DNA from: an uncultured Acidobacteriota bacterium
GTDB lineage: Bacteria > Acidobacteriota > Blastocatellia > Pyrinomonadales > Pyrinomonadaceae
Length of the DNA: 64,000 nt
Direction of reading: 5' to 3'
Assembly: GCA_902826795.1 (NCBI GenBank)
Contig: CADEGD010000002.1
Coordinates: forward strand, 105,550 to 169,549
Program-made: the position numbers and the translations under genes
In this document: piece by piece, positions 25,273 to 33,654 of the stretch
How the letters are laid out: every line of letters begins with the position of its first letter
Position numbering within the stretch: the first letter of the stretch is position 1
The notes under the pieces: model-generated
The model's database searches: none
Told to the model about the DNA's origin: nothing
What the model saw: only the letters and a program-made list of their open reading frames with translations

Positions 25273-25298
25273 TTGTACAACTTGTACTTTTCCGTACA
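25273..25298. promoter_or_regulatory. Clustered GTAC dyads before the PfkB kinase
   Basis: TTGTACAA (25273-25280, a perfect palindrome) is followed by TTGTAC (25282-25287) and CGTACA (25293-25298), ending six bases before the kinase ATG. The arrangement suggests a repressor site overlapping the ribosome-binding region. The regulator is not identifiable. Confidence 0.4.
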
Positions 25299-25304
25299 GA
25301 TCAG

Positions 25305-26237
25305 ATGAATTTTCCTTTTCAACTTTCTAGCGGGCGTGAGTTCGACGCGGCAGGTTTTGGTACTAACGCGGTCGATTTTCTGATCCGCGTTCCTGAATAT
25401 CCGGCGTTCAACTCAAAAGTAGAACTGGTCGATTATTCTCAACTTCCCGGCGGTGAGATCGCGACGGCCATGGCCGGATTGCAGCGGCTCGGGCTTAAAA
25501 CCTGCTATGCGGGCCGCTTTGGCGACGATGCAGCCGGCACATTCGGCATCGATTCGCTGGTTTCGGATGGTGTCGATACGGCCTTTGCTGAAGTCGTTCC
25601 CGGAGCCCTCACGCAGATAGCCTTTATTGTGATCGACGAACGCAGCGGCGAGCGGACGGTCATCTGGAAGCGCGACGCAAAACTCTCTTACACCGCCGCA
25701 GAAGCCCCGTACGAGATCGCGGAACGCTCGAAAGTTTTGCACATTACGCCGCACGATGCTGACGCCTGCATCGCTCTTGCCCGCAGAGCAAAAGAGGTTG
25801 GAACCGTCGTCTCGATCGATCTGGACAACACTTTTCCCGGCCTCGACGATCTGCTGCCGAACGTCGACATTCTCATCACCTCGGCCGAACTCCCCTCGCG
25901 GATGTTCGGTATAGACGACAAGCACGACGCTCTGAAAGCTTTGCAAGAAAAATACGGTTCTCCGCTGGTCGGGATCACGCTTGGCGAAGCTGGTTCGCTG
26001 GTGCTTTGTAGCGGCGAAGTGATCGAGACAGCGGGATATCCGGTGCCCGGAGGATGTAAGGATACGACCGGCGCCGGCGATGCTTTTCGGGCGGGACTTT
26101 TATTCGGACTGCTGACCGGCGAAAGCGTCGAAAGCAGTGCTCGTATGGCGAACGGCGTCGCGTCGCTTAAGTGTCGATCGATCGGCGCCCGAACGTCTCT
26201 CCCAACCCGCGACGAACTCGCAGCCCTGCTCACTTAG
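25305..26237 (+). CDS. PfkB-family carbohydrate kinase
   Basis: A 310-residue ribokinase-fold enzyme that phosphorylates a sugar or nucleoside. The first PfkB signature is around GGEIATAMAGLQRLG (residues 46-60). The second, DTTGAGDAFRAG near residue 250, carries the catalytic Asp and anion hole. The substrate cannot be assigned; ribokinase, adenosine kinase and sulfofructose kinase relatives share these motifs. GTAC dyads lie directly upstream. The last 4 bp overlap the 3' end of the dienelactone hydrolase gene on the opposite strand. Confidence 0.88.
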   Translation: MNFPFQLSSGREFDAAGFGTNAVDFLIRVPEYPAFNSKVELVDYSQLPGGEIATAMAGLQRLGLKTCYAGRFGDDAAGTFGIDSLVSDGVDTAFAEVVPGALTQIAFIVIDERSGERTVIWKRDAKLSYTAAEAPYEIAERSKVLHITPHDADACIALARRAKEVGTVVSIDLDNTFPGLDDLLPNVDILITSAELPSRMFGIDDKHDALKALQEKYGSPLVGITLGEAGSLVLCSGEVIETAGYPVPGGCKDTTGAGDAFRAGLLFGLLTGESVESSARMANGVASLKCRSIGARTSLPTRDELAALLT

Positions 26238-26899
26238 AGTTTGTCGTTGAAAAATCCGGTCACTTTCGCCCAAGCGTCCTGTGCTGCCGCGGCATCATAA
26301 ACCTCGGGGCGGGTATCGTTAAAAAACGCGTGGTCGGCGTCGTACTTAAGCGATTCAAGCGGCAGCTCGTAACGCTCGGTGACGTCTTCGAGCGTGGCTA
26401 CTTTTTCGCTATTTATCCATTGATCTTTCGCGCCGGAGATAAATACCGTCGGCGTGCGGAGTTTCTTCAAAACGTCTTCCTCCGGAATATCCCCGTAAAA
26501 TGGAGCCGCAGCGCTCAAGCCTTCCAACTCGCACGCGGCACGCAGGGCAAACGTCCCGCCCATGCAGTATCCGGTTATGCCAAAGTGCGAGATGCCGAGA
26601 TCGTCCGACGCGACTGCGATCGCGTTCTTTATGGTGTCCAACCCGTCGTCGATGGCGAGATCGTGCATCATCTTCGACGCGTCTTCGGAATTGGTCGCAA
26701 CCTTGCCTCGATAAAGGTCCGGAGCGATCGCGATAAAGCCTTCGGCCGCGTAGCGATTCGCGATGTCCTTGATGTGCGCATTCAAGCCCCACCATTCCTG
26801 GATCACGATAACAGCCTTTTTACCGTCGTTCTCCGGCAGTGAAACGTATGCGGTCGTGTCGCCGTTTGCGGTAGAGAAAGATAGAGTTCGCTCAGACAT
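26234..26899 (-). CDS. Dienelactone hydrolase-family protein
   Basis: A 221-residue cytoplasmic alpha/beta hydrolase. The nucleophile elbow GYCMGG (Cys in place of Ser, as in dienelactone hydrolases), the acid near SGAKDQWI and the histidine in DADHAFFND complete the triad. QEWWGLN after strand 3 is typical. Classical members open dienelactones in aromatic degradation, but no such pathway is nearby, so it may be a general carboxyl-ester or lactone hydrolase. Full length for the family. Convergent 4-bp overlap with the PfkB kinase gene. Confidence 0.92.
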   Translation of the reverse strand: MSERTLSFSTANGDTTAYVSLPENDGKKAVIVIQEWWGLNAHIKDIANRYAAEGFIAIAPDLYRGKVATNSEDASKMMHDLAIDDGLDTIKNAIAVASDDLGISHFGITGYCMGGTFALRAACELEGLSAAAPFYGDIPEEDVLKKLRTPTVFISGAKDQWINSEKVATLEDVTERYELPLESLKYDADHAFFNDTRPEVYDAAAAQDAWAKVTGFFNDKL

Positions 26900-26990
26900 G
26901 GAAAATCCCCCTGTTAGTTTCGTTGTTTACGCGAAGTATAAACGAACGGACAGAGGGATCGCCAATCAGCAACAACTTCGTGCCTTCGTG

Positions 26991-27049
26991 TCTTCTTTGT
27001 GCACTTTTGTGTTTAAGAAATTTTTAACACAAAGGCGCAAAGGAGAAGA
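26991..27049. repeat. TTTGTGTTAA-type inverted repeat, copy 2
   Basis: TCTTCTTTGTGCACTTTTGT and following bases (26991-27016) oppose TTAACACAAAGGCGCAAAGG to AGAAGA (27024-27049). It is related to the element at 6624-6669 through the CTTTGTG...TTTGTGTTAA core. It lies between the start of the hydrolase gene and the stop of the TonB receptor gene, both on the minus strand. Confidence 0.6.
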
Positions 27050-27073
27050 CCCAAAAGGGCGCAAAGACGGCCT

Positions 27074-29431
27074 CTAAAAGAACCTGATCGTATATCCGAC
27101 ACGGATGCCGCGGCCCGGTTCGGGAGCAAGGTCCTTGATAAACGACAAGTGATTGCGGTACAGCCTGTCGCCCAGATTTGTACTCGCGAAAAAGATCGTG
27201 TGCGTTGTGTTTCCTTTCGCTAACGAATACGACGCGTTTAGGTTGAACAGGCCGTAGCCGGCAGTCGCTGTCTCGAGCACGGAAACATCGTCGATCTTTT
27301 TGGCACCAACGAAAACTGCTTCGGGGCGAACGGACAATCCCTTGTACCTGAAGTCCAATCCGAAACGCGCGCGCGCGGGAGTTATCCGAGGCAGCGGAAC
27401 GTCGCCGTCTCTCAACTCAGCCTTCACGATATCTGCATTCGCGTAAGCTCCGAGCCAGTTCTTAACATCTACATCGACCGACACGTCGGCACCCGTGAAC
27501 TTCGCATTGTCCTGAACGAACGCTGAGATCGGCAGATTGTCTTCGACGTCGATCAGGTCGTCGCCGTTCTCATCGACAGGCGAGAGGAAGACGAAATTGT
27601 CGATGCGGTAATGAAAAAAGCTCCCGTTAATGCGAACGCGGTCTAGCTGCTGCCTGAAGCTGAACTCGATACCGGTTGAACGCTCGCGTTCAAGATCTTG
27701 ATCGCCGACCTCGAATGTTACCGTGCCAACGTGCGGGCCGAAGTTGTAGAGTTCTTCCAGAGCGGGAGCACGATAGGAACTCGTAAAATTGGTAACAAAC
27801 GAAGCTCCTTCCCACAAACGAAACCTGACGCCAGCCGCACCCGAAAATCCGGTGAACGCCCGGTCGCCGTAGAAGGTATTATTGGCCGGATCGTACCCGT
27901 TGTGTTCGATGCGTCCGCCGAACTGAAACGCGACGCGATCGAAGTCAACCTCCTGCAGCGTGAACGCGGCGAAGTTGTTTTGTCGGACGCGACCGTCAAT
28001 TAGGCTTTCGGCACCCAGCGTAAGGTAGCTTCGACGATAACCTTCAAAACCGAAGCGTCCAGATAGCTTGCCGTACTTGGCCTGCTGAAGCATGGCCCGA
28101 TACGAGAAGGTGTCGTTGTCGAAGGTTGTTGCGATCTCGTCTTCGCCACCTGCCGTCTCGATCTCGGCGTGGCGATAGTCGGTAAAGTCAACGAAGAAAT
28201 TTCCCTGTGAGACCGGCCCGCGAATATCGCGGAAGCCGCCGCGAAATTTGTAGTTATTTCGCCGCATTCGAATGTCGATGGCCTCTTCCGGAACTTCCGG
28301 GAGTTGATTCGCAAACCGGGCCTGAATGCCAAATGGATCGTACTGGCACGGCTCACCGCTTTTGCCCTCGCCTGCCTCTTCCTCATCAACCACGCACGGA
28401 TCACCGCTAGGCGTAGTCACCAGCGACCCTTCCTCAAACAACGGTGCGTACGGAATCCCGTACCGACGCTTGTCCGCATTGACCTCGCCCACGACGAAAA
28501 ACTTCTTAGCGAAATATCCAGTGCTGAACTTTCCACCGAAAGAACGCGATGCCGAGTTCGGGATCTGCCCCAGCGGGGTTCGATAGTCGCCTTCGCGGAC
28601 ATAGTTTCCGCTGCCGCTGAAAACCCACTTCTTGTAGCCATACTCGGCACCCGCGCCAAACCCGCCCTGCCGGTTATTTGTCGCGCCGAGCCCGGTGAAG
28701 AATCCGCGGAAGCCTTCGTGCGGATCGTCTTCGTCATTTGTAACGGCATTGACCACGCCGCCGATCGCGTTCGAGCCGTAAAGCAAAGTCGCCGGGCCTT
28801 TGATAACTTCAACGCGCTCGAGGGCGAGAGTGTCGATCGGTTCGCCGTGATCGCCGGACTGCGAGCCGACCGATCCGGTACGAACGCCGTCCTGCAAAAC
28901 GAGCACGCGGTCGCCATCGAACCCGCGTATGATCGGGCGGCCCGTTCCCGGCCCGAACGAACGTTTACCGACGCCTGATTCGCGTTCGAGCACTTCGCCG
29001 ATCGCCGTATTTGCCTGCTCCGCGATCTTCGATCCGCCGACGGAATTTACCGTTTGAAATGCTTCATAAACGGATTGTTCCGTACCGGTTGCGGTGACCG
29101 TCACTTCTTCCTGAACCGACCGAATGCTAAGTGAGAAATCCTGCGTGAGATCGCGGCCGTTCTGCACGACAATGCTGCGGGCCTGATCCGAAAATCCTTC
29201 GATGTGCGTGACGATCGTATATCGCCCAGGTGGAACATTGGCAAACACGAATGATCCGTTTTCATCAGTCTCGGCGGAGCGTCGGATCTCTGACAGCTGA
29301 ACTGATACGTTCGCGAGCGGAGCGTCATTCACCTGACTTTTGATCGTCCCTCGGACGCTTCCCGTGACCTGGGCGGACACCCCAAGAGGAAGCAGCAAGA
29401 CTGCTAACAACAGTAAAAAATAGCTTTTCAT
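27074..29431 (-). CDS. TonB-dependent outer membrane receptor with carboxypeptidase-like domain
   Basis: A 785-residue receptor. A signal peptide (residues 1-20) is followed by a CarboxypepD_reg-like beta domain (24-105), then the plug (about 120-245) with the VEVIKGPATLLYGSNAIGG signature, and a 22-strand barrel ending in aromatic Phe (RVGYTIRFF). It imports a scarce ligand using TonB energy. The C-terminal block (RNHLSFIKDLAPEPGRGIRV) resembles the ZnuD/metal-type receptors I recall, so zinc or another metal is a reasonable guess. A small His/Cys-bearing gene precedes it on the same strand, which supports a metal link. Confidence 0.92.
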   Translation of the reverse strand: MKSYFLLLLAVLLLPLGVSAQVTGSVRGTIKSQVNDAPLANVSVQLSEIRRSAETDENGSFVFANVPPGRYTIVTHIEGFSDQARSIVVQNGRDLTQDFSLSIRSVQEEVTVTATGTEQSVYEAFQTVNSVGGSKIAEQANTAIGEVLERESGVGKRSFGPGTGRPIIRGFDGDRVLVLQDGVRTGSVGSQSGDHGEPIDTLALERVEVIKGPATLLYGSNAIGGVVNAVTNDEDDPHEGFRGFFTGLGATNNRQGGFGAGAEYGYKKWVFSGSGNYVREGDYRTPLGQIPNSASRSFGGKFSTGYFAKKFFVVGEVNADKRRYGIPYAPLFEEGSLVTTPSGDPCVVDEEEAGEGKSGEPCQYDPFGIQARFANQLPEVPEEAIDIRMRRNNYKFRGGFRDIRGPVSQGNFFVDFTDYRHAEIETAGGEDEIATTFDNDTFSYRAMLQQAKYGKLSGRFGFEGYRRSYLTLGAESLIDGRVRQNNFAAFTLQEVDFDRVAFQFGGRIEHNGYDPANNTFYGDRAFTGFSGAAGVRFRLWEGASFVTNFTSSYRAPALEELYNFGPHVGTVTFEVGDQDLERERSTGIEFSFRQQLDRVRINGSFFHYRIDNFVFLSPVDENGDDLIDVEDNLPISAFVQDNAKFTGADVSVDVDVKNWLGAYANADIVKAELRDGDVPLPRITPARARFGLDFRYKGLSVRPEAVFVGAKKIDDVSVLETATAGYGLFNLNASYSLAKGNTTHTIFFASTNLGDRLYRNHLSFIKDLAPEPGRGIRVGYTIRFF

Positions 29432-29548
29432 TATGAACTTTCCTTTGATCTATGCCGCGGATAAACACGGTCTTGAAACCCATTCGCCTGCACGCAAAAA
29501 ACGCGCGAGGCACGGCACGTTCGCTAAACGAACGCGGTCTATGAAGGT

Positions 29549-29938
29549 TTAAGAAAGTTCCGGAGGGTGTAGTAACGGGTCTTTCGGACGGAAGATGCGC
29601 TGAGCGTCGCTGCGAAGTTCGGGCAGCATCGCATACTCCCGCGAATAAGCGGGCGCAAAGCGGATCAATTCGACAAGCGAGGTAAAACCGGATAGATGAT
29701 GTGACGGACTTACGACCGTTCCGCCATGCTTTCTGCTTTGGCAGCAGTCCGTCATCGCGCGGCACGGATCGTCATGCTCGGGCTCAGGAACGCTGACCGC
29801 TATCATGCCCGTAGGTAAACCAGCGTGAGCGAACGCGAGACCGTGCGATCCCCATTCGACGAGCATCACAGCAAGAAATAGCATCGCCAAAACGGCGTGC
29901 GATCGCTTGAAATGTTGTGCCTGTCGAGCAGGAAGCAT
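29549..29938 (-). CDS. Small exported protein with His/Cys cluster
   Basis: A 129-residue protein I cannot assign to a named family. Residues 16-38 form one hydrophobic segment, likely an uncleaved anchor or signal. The mature part begins with a metal-ligand-rich stretch: PEPEHDDPCRAMTDCCQ, then RKHGG and SHH. The C-terminus is soluble (RIFRPKDPLLHPPE). Architecture and position upstream of a TonB receptor recall DUF2946-like proteins near metal transport genes. It may bind copper or zinc in the periplasm. No regulator site was found. Translation probably starts at the ATG at 29938. Confidence 0.65.
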   Translation of the reverse strand: MLPARQAQHFKRSHAVLAMLFLAVMLVEWGSHGLAFAHAGLPTGMIAVSVPEPEHDDPCRAMTDCCQSRKHGGTVVSPSHHLSGFTSLVELIRFAPAYSREYAMLPELRSDAQRIFRPKDPLLHPPELS

Positions 29939-29994
29939 AAGTGTCTATGTACGCAGTGTATCAATCCACGGTTTCACTTTTCAAGAGGCACCAC

Positions 29995-30078
29995 TTCAGA
30001 GTTCAAGCTTCAGCTTGCACCCTTTGATACGAAATGTCTGAACGTTACCCGATTACAAGCTAAAGCTTGAACTCTGAA
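29995..30078. repeat. Palindromic repeat family B, copy 1
   Basis: The 23-bp arms at 29995-30017 (TTCAGAGTTCAAGCTTCAGC...) and 30056-30078 are mirror images with one mismatch. Each arm has an inner CAAGCT-type dyad. It occupies a divergent gap between the His/Cys protein gene and sixA, so it cannot be a simple terminator for either. A second copy is at 47555-47621. Confidence 0.75.
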
Positions 30079-30111
30079 CTTCTATGGCGACATTCGGTAG
30101 AATGGTTGTAG

Positions 30112-30582
30112 ATGAAAACCATCTATCTTCTCCGCCATGCAAAGTCCAGCTGGGACAACACGTCGCTTTCGGATTTCGAGCGGCCGCTCAACGATCGCGG
30201 GCTGCGGACCGCTCCGTTGATGGGTGAAGTAATTTTAGAACGCGGATATGTTCCATCGATCATCGTCAGTTCGCCAGCGATGCGGGCCAAAACGACAGCC
30301 GAGCTTTTGGCTCTCGACGCCATGATCCGCCTCGACGATCGAATATACGAAGCGAGCCCCAACACGCTTCGCAACGTCGTTTCCGAGATCGAAGACTCAT
30401 GCACGTCCGCGATGATCGTCGGCCATAATCCCGGCATGGAAGGCTTCATCCGATATTTGACCGGCGGGCTCGAACCAATGCCGACCGCCGCTCTCGCCGT
30501 CATTCAACTTACGATCGACTCGTGGACCGAGATCACTTCGGATACTGGAACACTCGTTGAGGTCATCCGTCCCGAAAGATGA
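30112..30582 (+). CDS. sixA: SixA-like phosphohistidine phosphatase
   Basis: A 156-residue single-domain histidine phosphatase. The phospho-accepting His is in LLRHAKSSW (Arg8, His9). SSPAMRAKTTAEL supplies the second arginine, and VGHNPGME the second His. SixA removes phosphate from HPt domains of phosphorelay or phosphotransferase proteins. The gene stands 130 bp before a response regulator/histidine kinase pair on the same strand, so a role in damping signalling is conceivable but unproven. Normal length and complete motifs. Confidence 0.9.
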   Translation: MKTIYLLRHAKSSWDNTSLSDFERPLNDRGLRTAPLMGEVILERGYVPSIIVSSPAMRAKTTAELLALDAMIRLDDRIYEASPNTLRNVVSEIEDSCTSAMIVGHNPGMEGFIRYLTGGLEPMPTAALAVIQLTIDSWTEITSDTGTLVEVIRPER

Positions 30583-30632
30583 GTTGAGTTCGCGCTCCTC
30601 TTAGAAGCCTTTTATTACGCAATAATTTCATT

Positions 30633-30661
30633 TAACATTTCTGTAACATTCTGTTTACACG
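30633..30661 (+). promoter_or_regulatory. Pho-box-like direct repeats
   Basis: TAACATT occurs at 30633-30639 and 30644-30650, with a third, weaker unit TTACACG at 30655-30661. The 11-bp period with 4-bp linkers is the architecture bound by OmpR/PhoB-family regulators. It ends about 50 bp before the response regulator start, suggesting autoregulation. Confidence 0.5.
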
Positions 30662-30711
30662 TGCGTAAGTTTCGCCACTTAGCCTGAGTCTTGCGGATCC
30701 AGGAAAAATCT

Positions 30712-31398
30712 ATGCTGCAAAACATTCTCATCGTTGAAGACGATGCAGATATAGCCGAAAGTTTGCATTACAACTTTAAGCGTGAAGGCTTTCGGGTTAG
30801 CGTGGCGGAATCGGCGGAAAAAGGCCTGAGGCTCGCGCTCGATGAAAAGCAAACGCCGTCGCTTGTGCTGCTCGACCTGATGCTTCCCGGCATGAGCGGA
30901 ATGGAACTTTGTCGCCGCCTGCGCCGCGAGCAACTCACCGAGAACACGCCGATAATCATGCTGACGGCAAAGGCGGCCGAGGGAGACAAGATCGCCGGGC
31001 TCGACATCGGCGCCGACGATTACATCGTCAAGCCTTTCTCGGTGAAAGAGGTCATTGCCCGCGTCCGAGCCGTGCTTAGACGGTCGGAAAAAGAGGCCTC
31101 GCCGAAATATCAGGATGAGCGCATCATCGTCGATTTTGAGGATATGCGTGTGACCTGCGACGGTGCAGACGTAAAGCTCACGCGGAAGGAGTTCGCATTG
31201 CTCGAACACCTGATCAAAAACATCGGCCGCGTTGCAACTCGCCAGCAATTGCTCGATAACGTTTGGGGATACAGCTATTTTGGCGATACGCGCACGCTCG
31301 ACGTTCACATCCGGCGGCTGCGGCAGAAGATGGAAGAATGCGGCAACAGCATTGAAACTGTAGTCGGCGTCGGGTATAGATTTATCGGGAGTAAATGA
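30712..31398 (+). CDS. OmpR/PhoB-family response regulator
   Basis: A 228-residue two-domain regulator. The receiver domain has the acidic pair ED-D (residues 9-11), the phosphorylated Asp55 in LLDLMLPG, and the conserved Lys in IVKPFS. The C-terminal winged helix includes LTRKEFALLEHL and RTLDVHIRRLRQKM, typical of PhoB. The ATG at 30712 is preferred because AGGA lies at proper distance and the family starts there. It overlaps the kinase gene by 4 bp (ATGA). It probably controls phosphate or another nutrient response; direct repeats upstream fit its binding mode. Confidence 0.92.
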   Translation: MLQNILIVEDDADIAESLHYNFKREGFRVSVAESAEKGLRLALDEKQTPSLVLLDLMLPGMSGMELCRRLRREQLTENTPIIMLTAKAAEGDKIAGLDIGADDYIVKPFSVKEVIARVRAVLRRSEKEASPKYQDERIIVDFEDMRVTCDGADVKLTRKEFALLEHLIKNIGRVATRQQLLDNVWGYSYFGDTRTLDVHIRRLRQKMEECGNSIETVVGVGYRFIGSK

Positions 31399-32468
31399 TC
31401 TTTTCGGAAACTACATTTTCCAGCCGGGTTGCTTCCGTTCGGCGGCCGACCAACCCGATCCTGCAAGGCATTATCGACACGGCCCGCGAGGCCGTTTTTG
31501 TTGTCGATGACGCGATGCGGATCAAGGCGTCGAACCAGGCCGCGCACCTCGCCTTCTCGCGCGGCAACGGGTCGCTCGAAGACCGCAGGTTAAGCGAGAT
31601 CATCCGCGATCTACGCCTGCATGCTGCGTTTCGCGACTCTATCGATCAGCAACGGGTTGCGGATCTTAGACTTGAGATAGGGGCGACGGATAAACGCACC
31701 TTCGACATTCATATTGCTCCCTTTGATCTTGAAGGAAGCAGACATGCGATCGGTTTCTTTTACGACGTTACACAGGTTGAGCGGCTCGAAAAGGTACGGC
31801 AAGAGTTTCTCTCGAACATTTCCCACGAACTTCGAACGCCCCTTACCTCGATCATGGCGTTCGTCGAAACACTTGAAGACGGAGCGATCGACGACAGCGA
31901 AAACAACCGACGCTTTCTCAACGTGATCCGGCGCAATGCCGAGCGGATGCACGTTCTGATCGCCGACATTCTCGAGCTTTCGCTCATCGAGTCAGGCAAT
32001 GTTTCGATCGACAAGAGCCACGTGAGGCTGGCTCATCTCGTCGAGGAAATATTCGATTCACTCTCGACAAAAGCGGGCGAACGCGAAATACTGCTCGCCC
32101 ACGACATCGATCCCGACTCGCGCGTCTACGCCGACCTTGGCCGGCTCGAGCAAATGCTGACCAACCTGATCGACAACGCGATCAAGTTCAACCGATCAGC
32201 CGGCGGCGTTGACGTTAAGCTAGCGAGGGTCGGCAATCGTTCGGTGATCTCCGTCGCCGACACCGGCGAGGGCATCATGGCCGAACATCTTGGGCGAATC
32301 TTCGAACGTTTTTACCGTCTTGATCGCGGCCGCACGCGTGAGGTCGGCGGAACCGGACTCGGGCTTGCCATCGTAAAGCATCTTGCGCGTTTGCAAGGCG
32401 GCGAGGTAACGGTCGAATCCGACCTCGGACTCGGGACGACATTTTTCATTGAACTACCTGAAGAATAA
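31395..32468 (+). CDS. PAS-containing sensor histidine kinase (PhoR-like)
   Basis: A 357-residue kinase partner of the preceding regulator. Residues 20-125 form a PAS-like domain (ILQGIIDTAREAVFVVDD). The HisKA box is NISHELRTPLTS with His144. The HATPase domain contains the N box (LTNLIDNAIKFN), G1 (DTGEGI) and G2 (GGTGLGLAIVKHL). Unlike typical PhoR it has no membrane segment, so sensing is cytosolic or through a membrane partner. The 4-bp overlap with the regulator gene implies coupled translation. Confidence 0.92.
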   Translation: MIFSETTFSSRVASVRRPTNPILQGIIDTAREAVFVVDDAMRIKASNQAAHLAFSRGNGSLEDRRLSEIIRDLRLHAAFRDSIDQQRVADLRLEIGATDKRTFDIHIAPFDLEGSRHAIGFFYDVTQVERLEKVRQEFLSNISHELRTPLTSIMAFVETLEDGAIDDSENNRRFLNVIRRNAERMHVLIADILELSLIESGNVSIDKSHVRLAHLVEEIFDSLSTKAGEREILLAHDIDPDSRVYADLGRLEQMLTNLIDNAIKFNRSAGGVDVKLARVGNRSVISVADTGEGIMAEHLGRIFERFYRLDRGRTREVGGTGLGLAIVKHLARLQGGEVTVESDLGLGTTFFIELPEE

Positions 32469-32616
32469 GGACTTACGTCCGCAACAAAACTCTTTTCCGC
32501 TAATAGTCAGTGTGTTATACTGAGGTTACGATTGAATTCGCAGAACCCGCAGGACATTCGCGTTCAGATACGCGGCTGACGTCGGCCAAATTGGCGCCGA
32601 TCGGAGGAAGGGCGAG

Positions 32617-33153
32617 ATGGAACTCAGTATCGGTCAGAAGGTTGCGTACCCTAATCAGGGTGTGTGCATGGTCGAAAGCGTTCAGCAGAAGTTTGTTTGC
32701 GGCAATTCGATAAACTTCTATTCGCTTAGGGTTCTCAACGATAATTCGATCATCTTCGTTCCGACCAGCAACGCCGAGACCGTCGGAATACGCCCGGTTA
32801 TCTCGTCGCTTCAGTGCAAGAAACTTATCAGTCGCTTATCTGCCGACTTCGAAGAGATCTCGTGTGATTGGAAGACGCGCTCGAAGGAATTTATGCACCA
32901 GCTTCAATCGGGTGATGTGTTTCAGGCAGCCGATGTTCTAAAGAAACTTACATTTCTTAGCCACGAAAAGAAGCTGTCATTCCGCGAACAAAACCTGTTG
33001 GAGAAATCCAAGTTCCTCATCATTTCCGAGATCACCAACGCGAACGCTGCCGATGAAGAAGCCCTTCGAGACGAGATAGAACGTCTGGTCGATTCCGCGT
33101 GCCGCAAACACATTCGTACTCAGCCAAAGGTTCTCGCCGCGACAGTTCATTGA
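32617..33153 (+). CDS. CarD-family transcription factor
   Basis: A 178-residue protein with the CarD N-terminal Tudor-like RNA-polymerase interaction domain (SIGQKVAYPNQGVCMVESV, residues 4-60) and a helical DNA-contacting C-terminal domain (SFREQNLLEKSKFLIISEI). CarD proteins stabilise open promoter complexes, often at rRNA promoters, in response to growth or stress. The invariant Tudor surface is present. It is somewhat longer than mycobacterial CarD. The gene ends before a palindrome shared with the queF 3' end. Confidence 0.9.
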   Translation: MELSIGQKVAYPNQGVCMVESVQQKFVCGNSINFYSLRVLNDNSIIFVPTSNAETVGIRPVISSLQCKKLISRLSADFEEISCDWKTRSKEFMHQLQSGDVFQAADVLKKLTFLSHEKKLSFREQNLLEKSKFLIISEITNANAADEEALRDEIERLVDSACRKHIRTQPKVLAATVH

Positions 33154-33163
33154 ATCAACTAGC

Positions 33164-33237
33164 AATTTTACATTCTACATTCGCAATTCTTAATTGATCC
33201 GGAAAAATTGAGAATGTCGAATTTAGAATGTCGAATT
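33164..33237. repeat. Palindrome between carD and queF
   Basis: The arms 33164-33195 and 33206-33237 are imperfect mirrors (about 24 of 32 positions) built around ACATTCTACATTCG and its complement. The element sits in the convergent gap and extends into queF: the stop codon and last four residues (NSTF) are encoded inside the right arm. No second copy was seen in the window. Confidence 0.6.
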
Positions 33238-33654
33238 AGCCGTCTTTTTATAGCTCGCCTTAACGACCGTCTTGATGTTTCCGCGGACGTGGAAATCGCC
33301 TTCAAGTTCTACCCGCAGCGGATCGCACGCGGCGACGAAATCGTCAAGGATCATGTTGATGACGTGTTCGTGAAAAACCTTTACGTTGCGGAACGAATTG
33401 ATGTAGAGCTTCAGGCTCTTAAGTTCGATGCAGCGTTCGTTTGGAACGTATTTGAGCTTGATTACGGCAAAGTCAGGGAAATCCGAAAACGGGCAGATGG
33501 CCGTAAATTCCGGCATTTCAAACTCGACCCAGATCTCTTTGCCCGGATATTCGTAGCGGAACGTATCCAATGGAAAAAGCTCCATCTCCTCGTGCGGAGT
33601 GGAGCGAATGTCTAAACCTTGCAGATTTTCAGGCTGCAGCTTGGCGTCTTGCAT
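33223..33654 (-). CDS. queF: NADPH-dependent preQ0 reductase
   Basis: A 143-residue type I (short) QueF that reduces 7-cyano-7-deazaguanine to preQ1 for queuosine in tRNA. The catalytic Cys54 lies in [12 protein letters not shown] with Asp61 following. [14 protein letters not shown] is the QueF signature that binds NADPH. The start overlaps the end of the upstream exonuclease gene by 26 bp. queC and queE lie 26 kb away, so the pathway is split. The terminal four residues lie in a repeat element and look atypical. Confidence 0.94.
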   Translation of the reverse strand: MQDAKLQPENLQGLDIRSTPHEEMELFPLDTFRYEYPGKEIWVEFEMPEFTAICPFSDFPDFAVIKLKYVPNERCIELKSLKLYINSFRNVKVFHEHVINMILDDFVAACDPLRVELEGDFHVRGNIKTVVKASYKKTANSTF

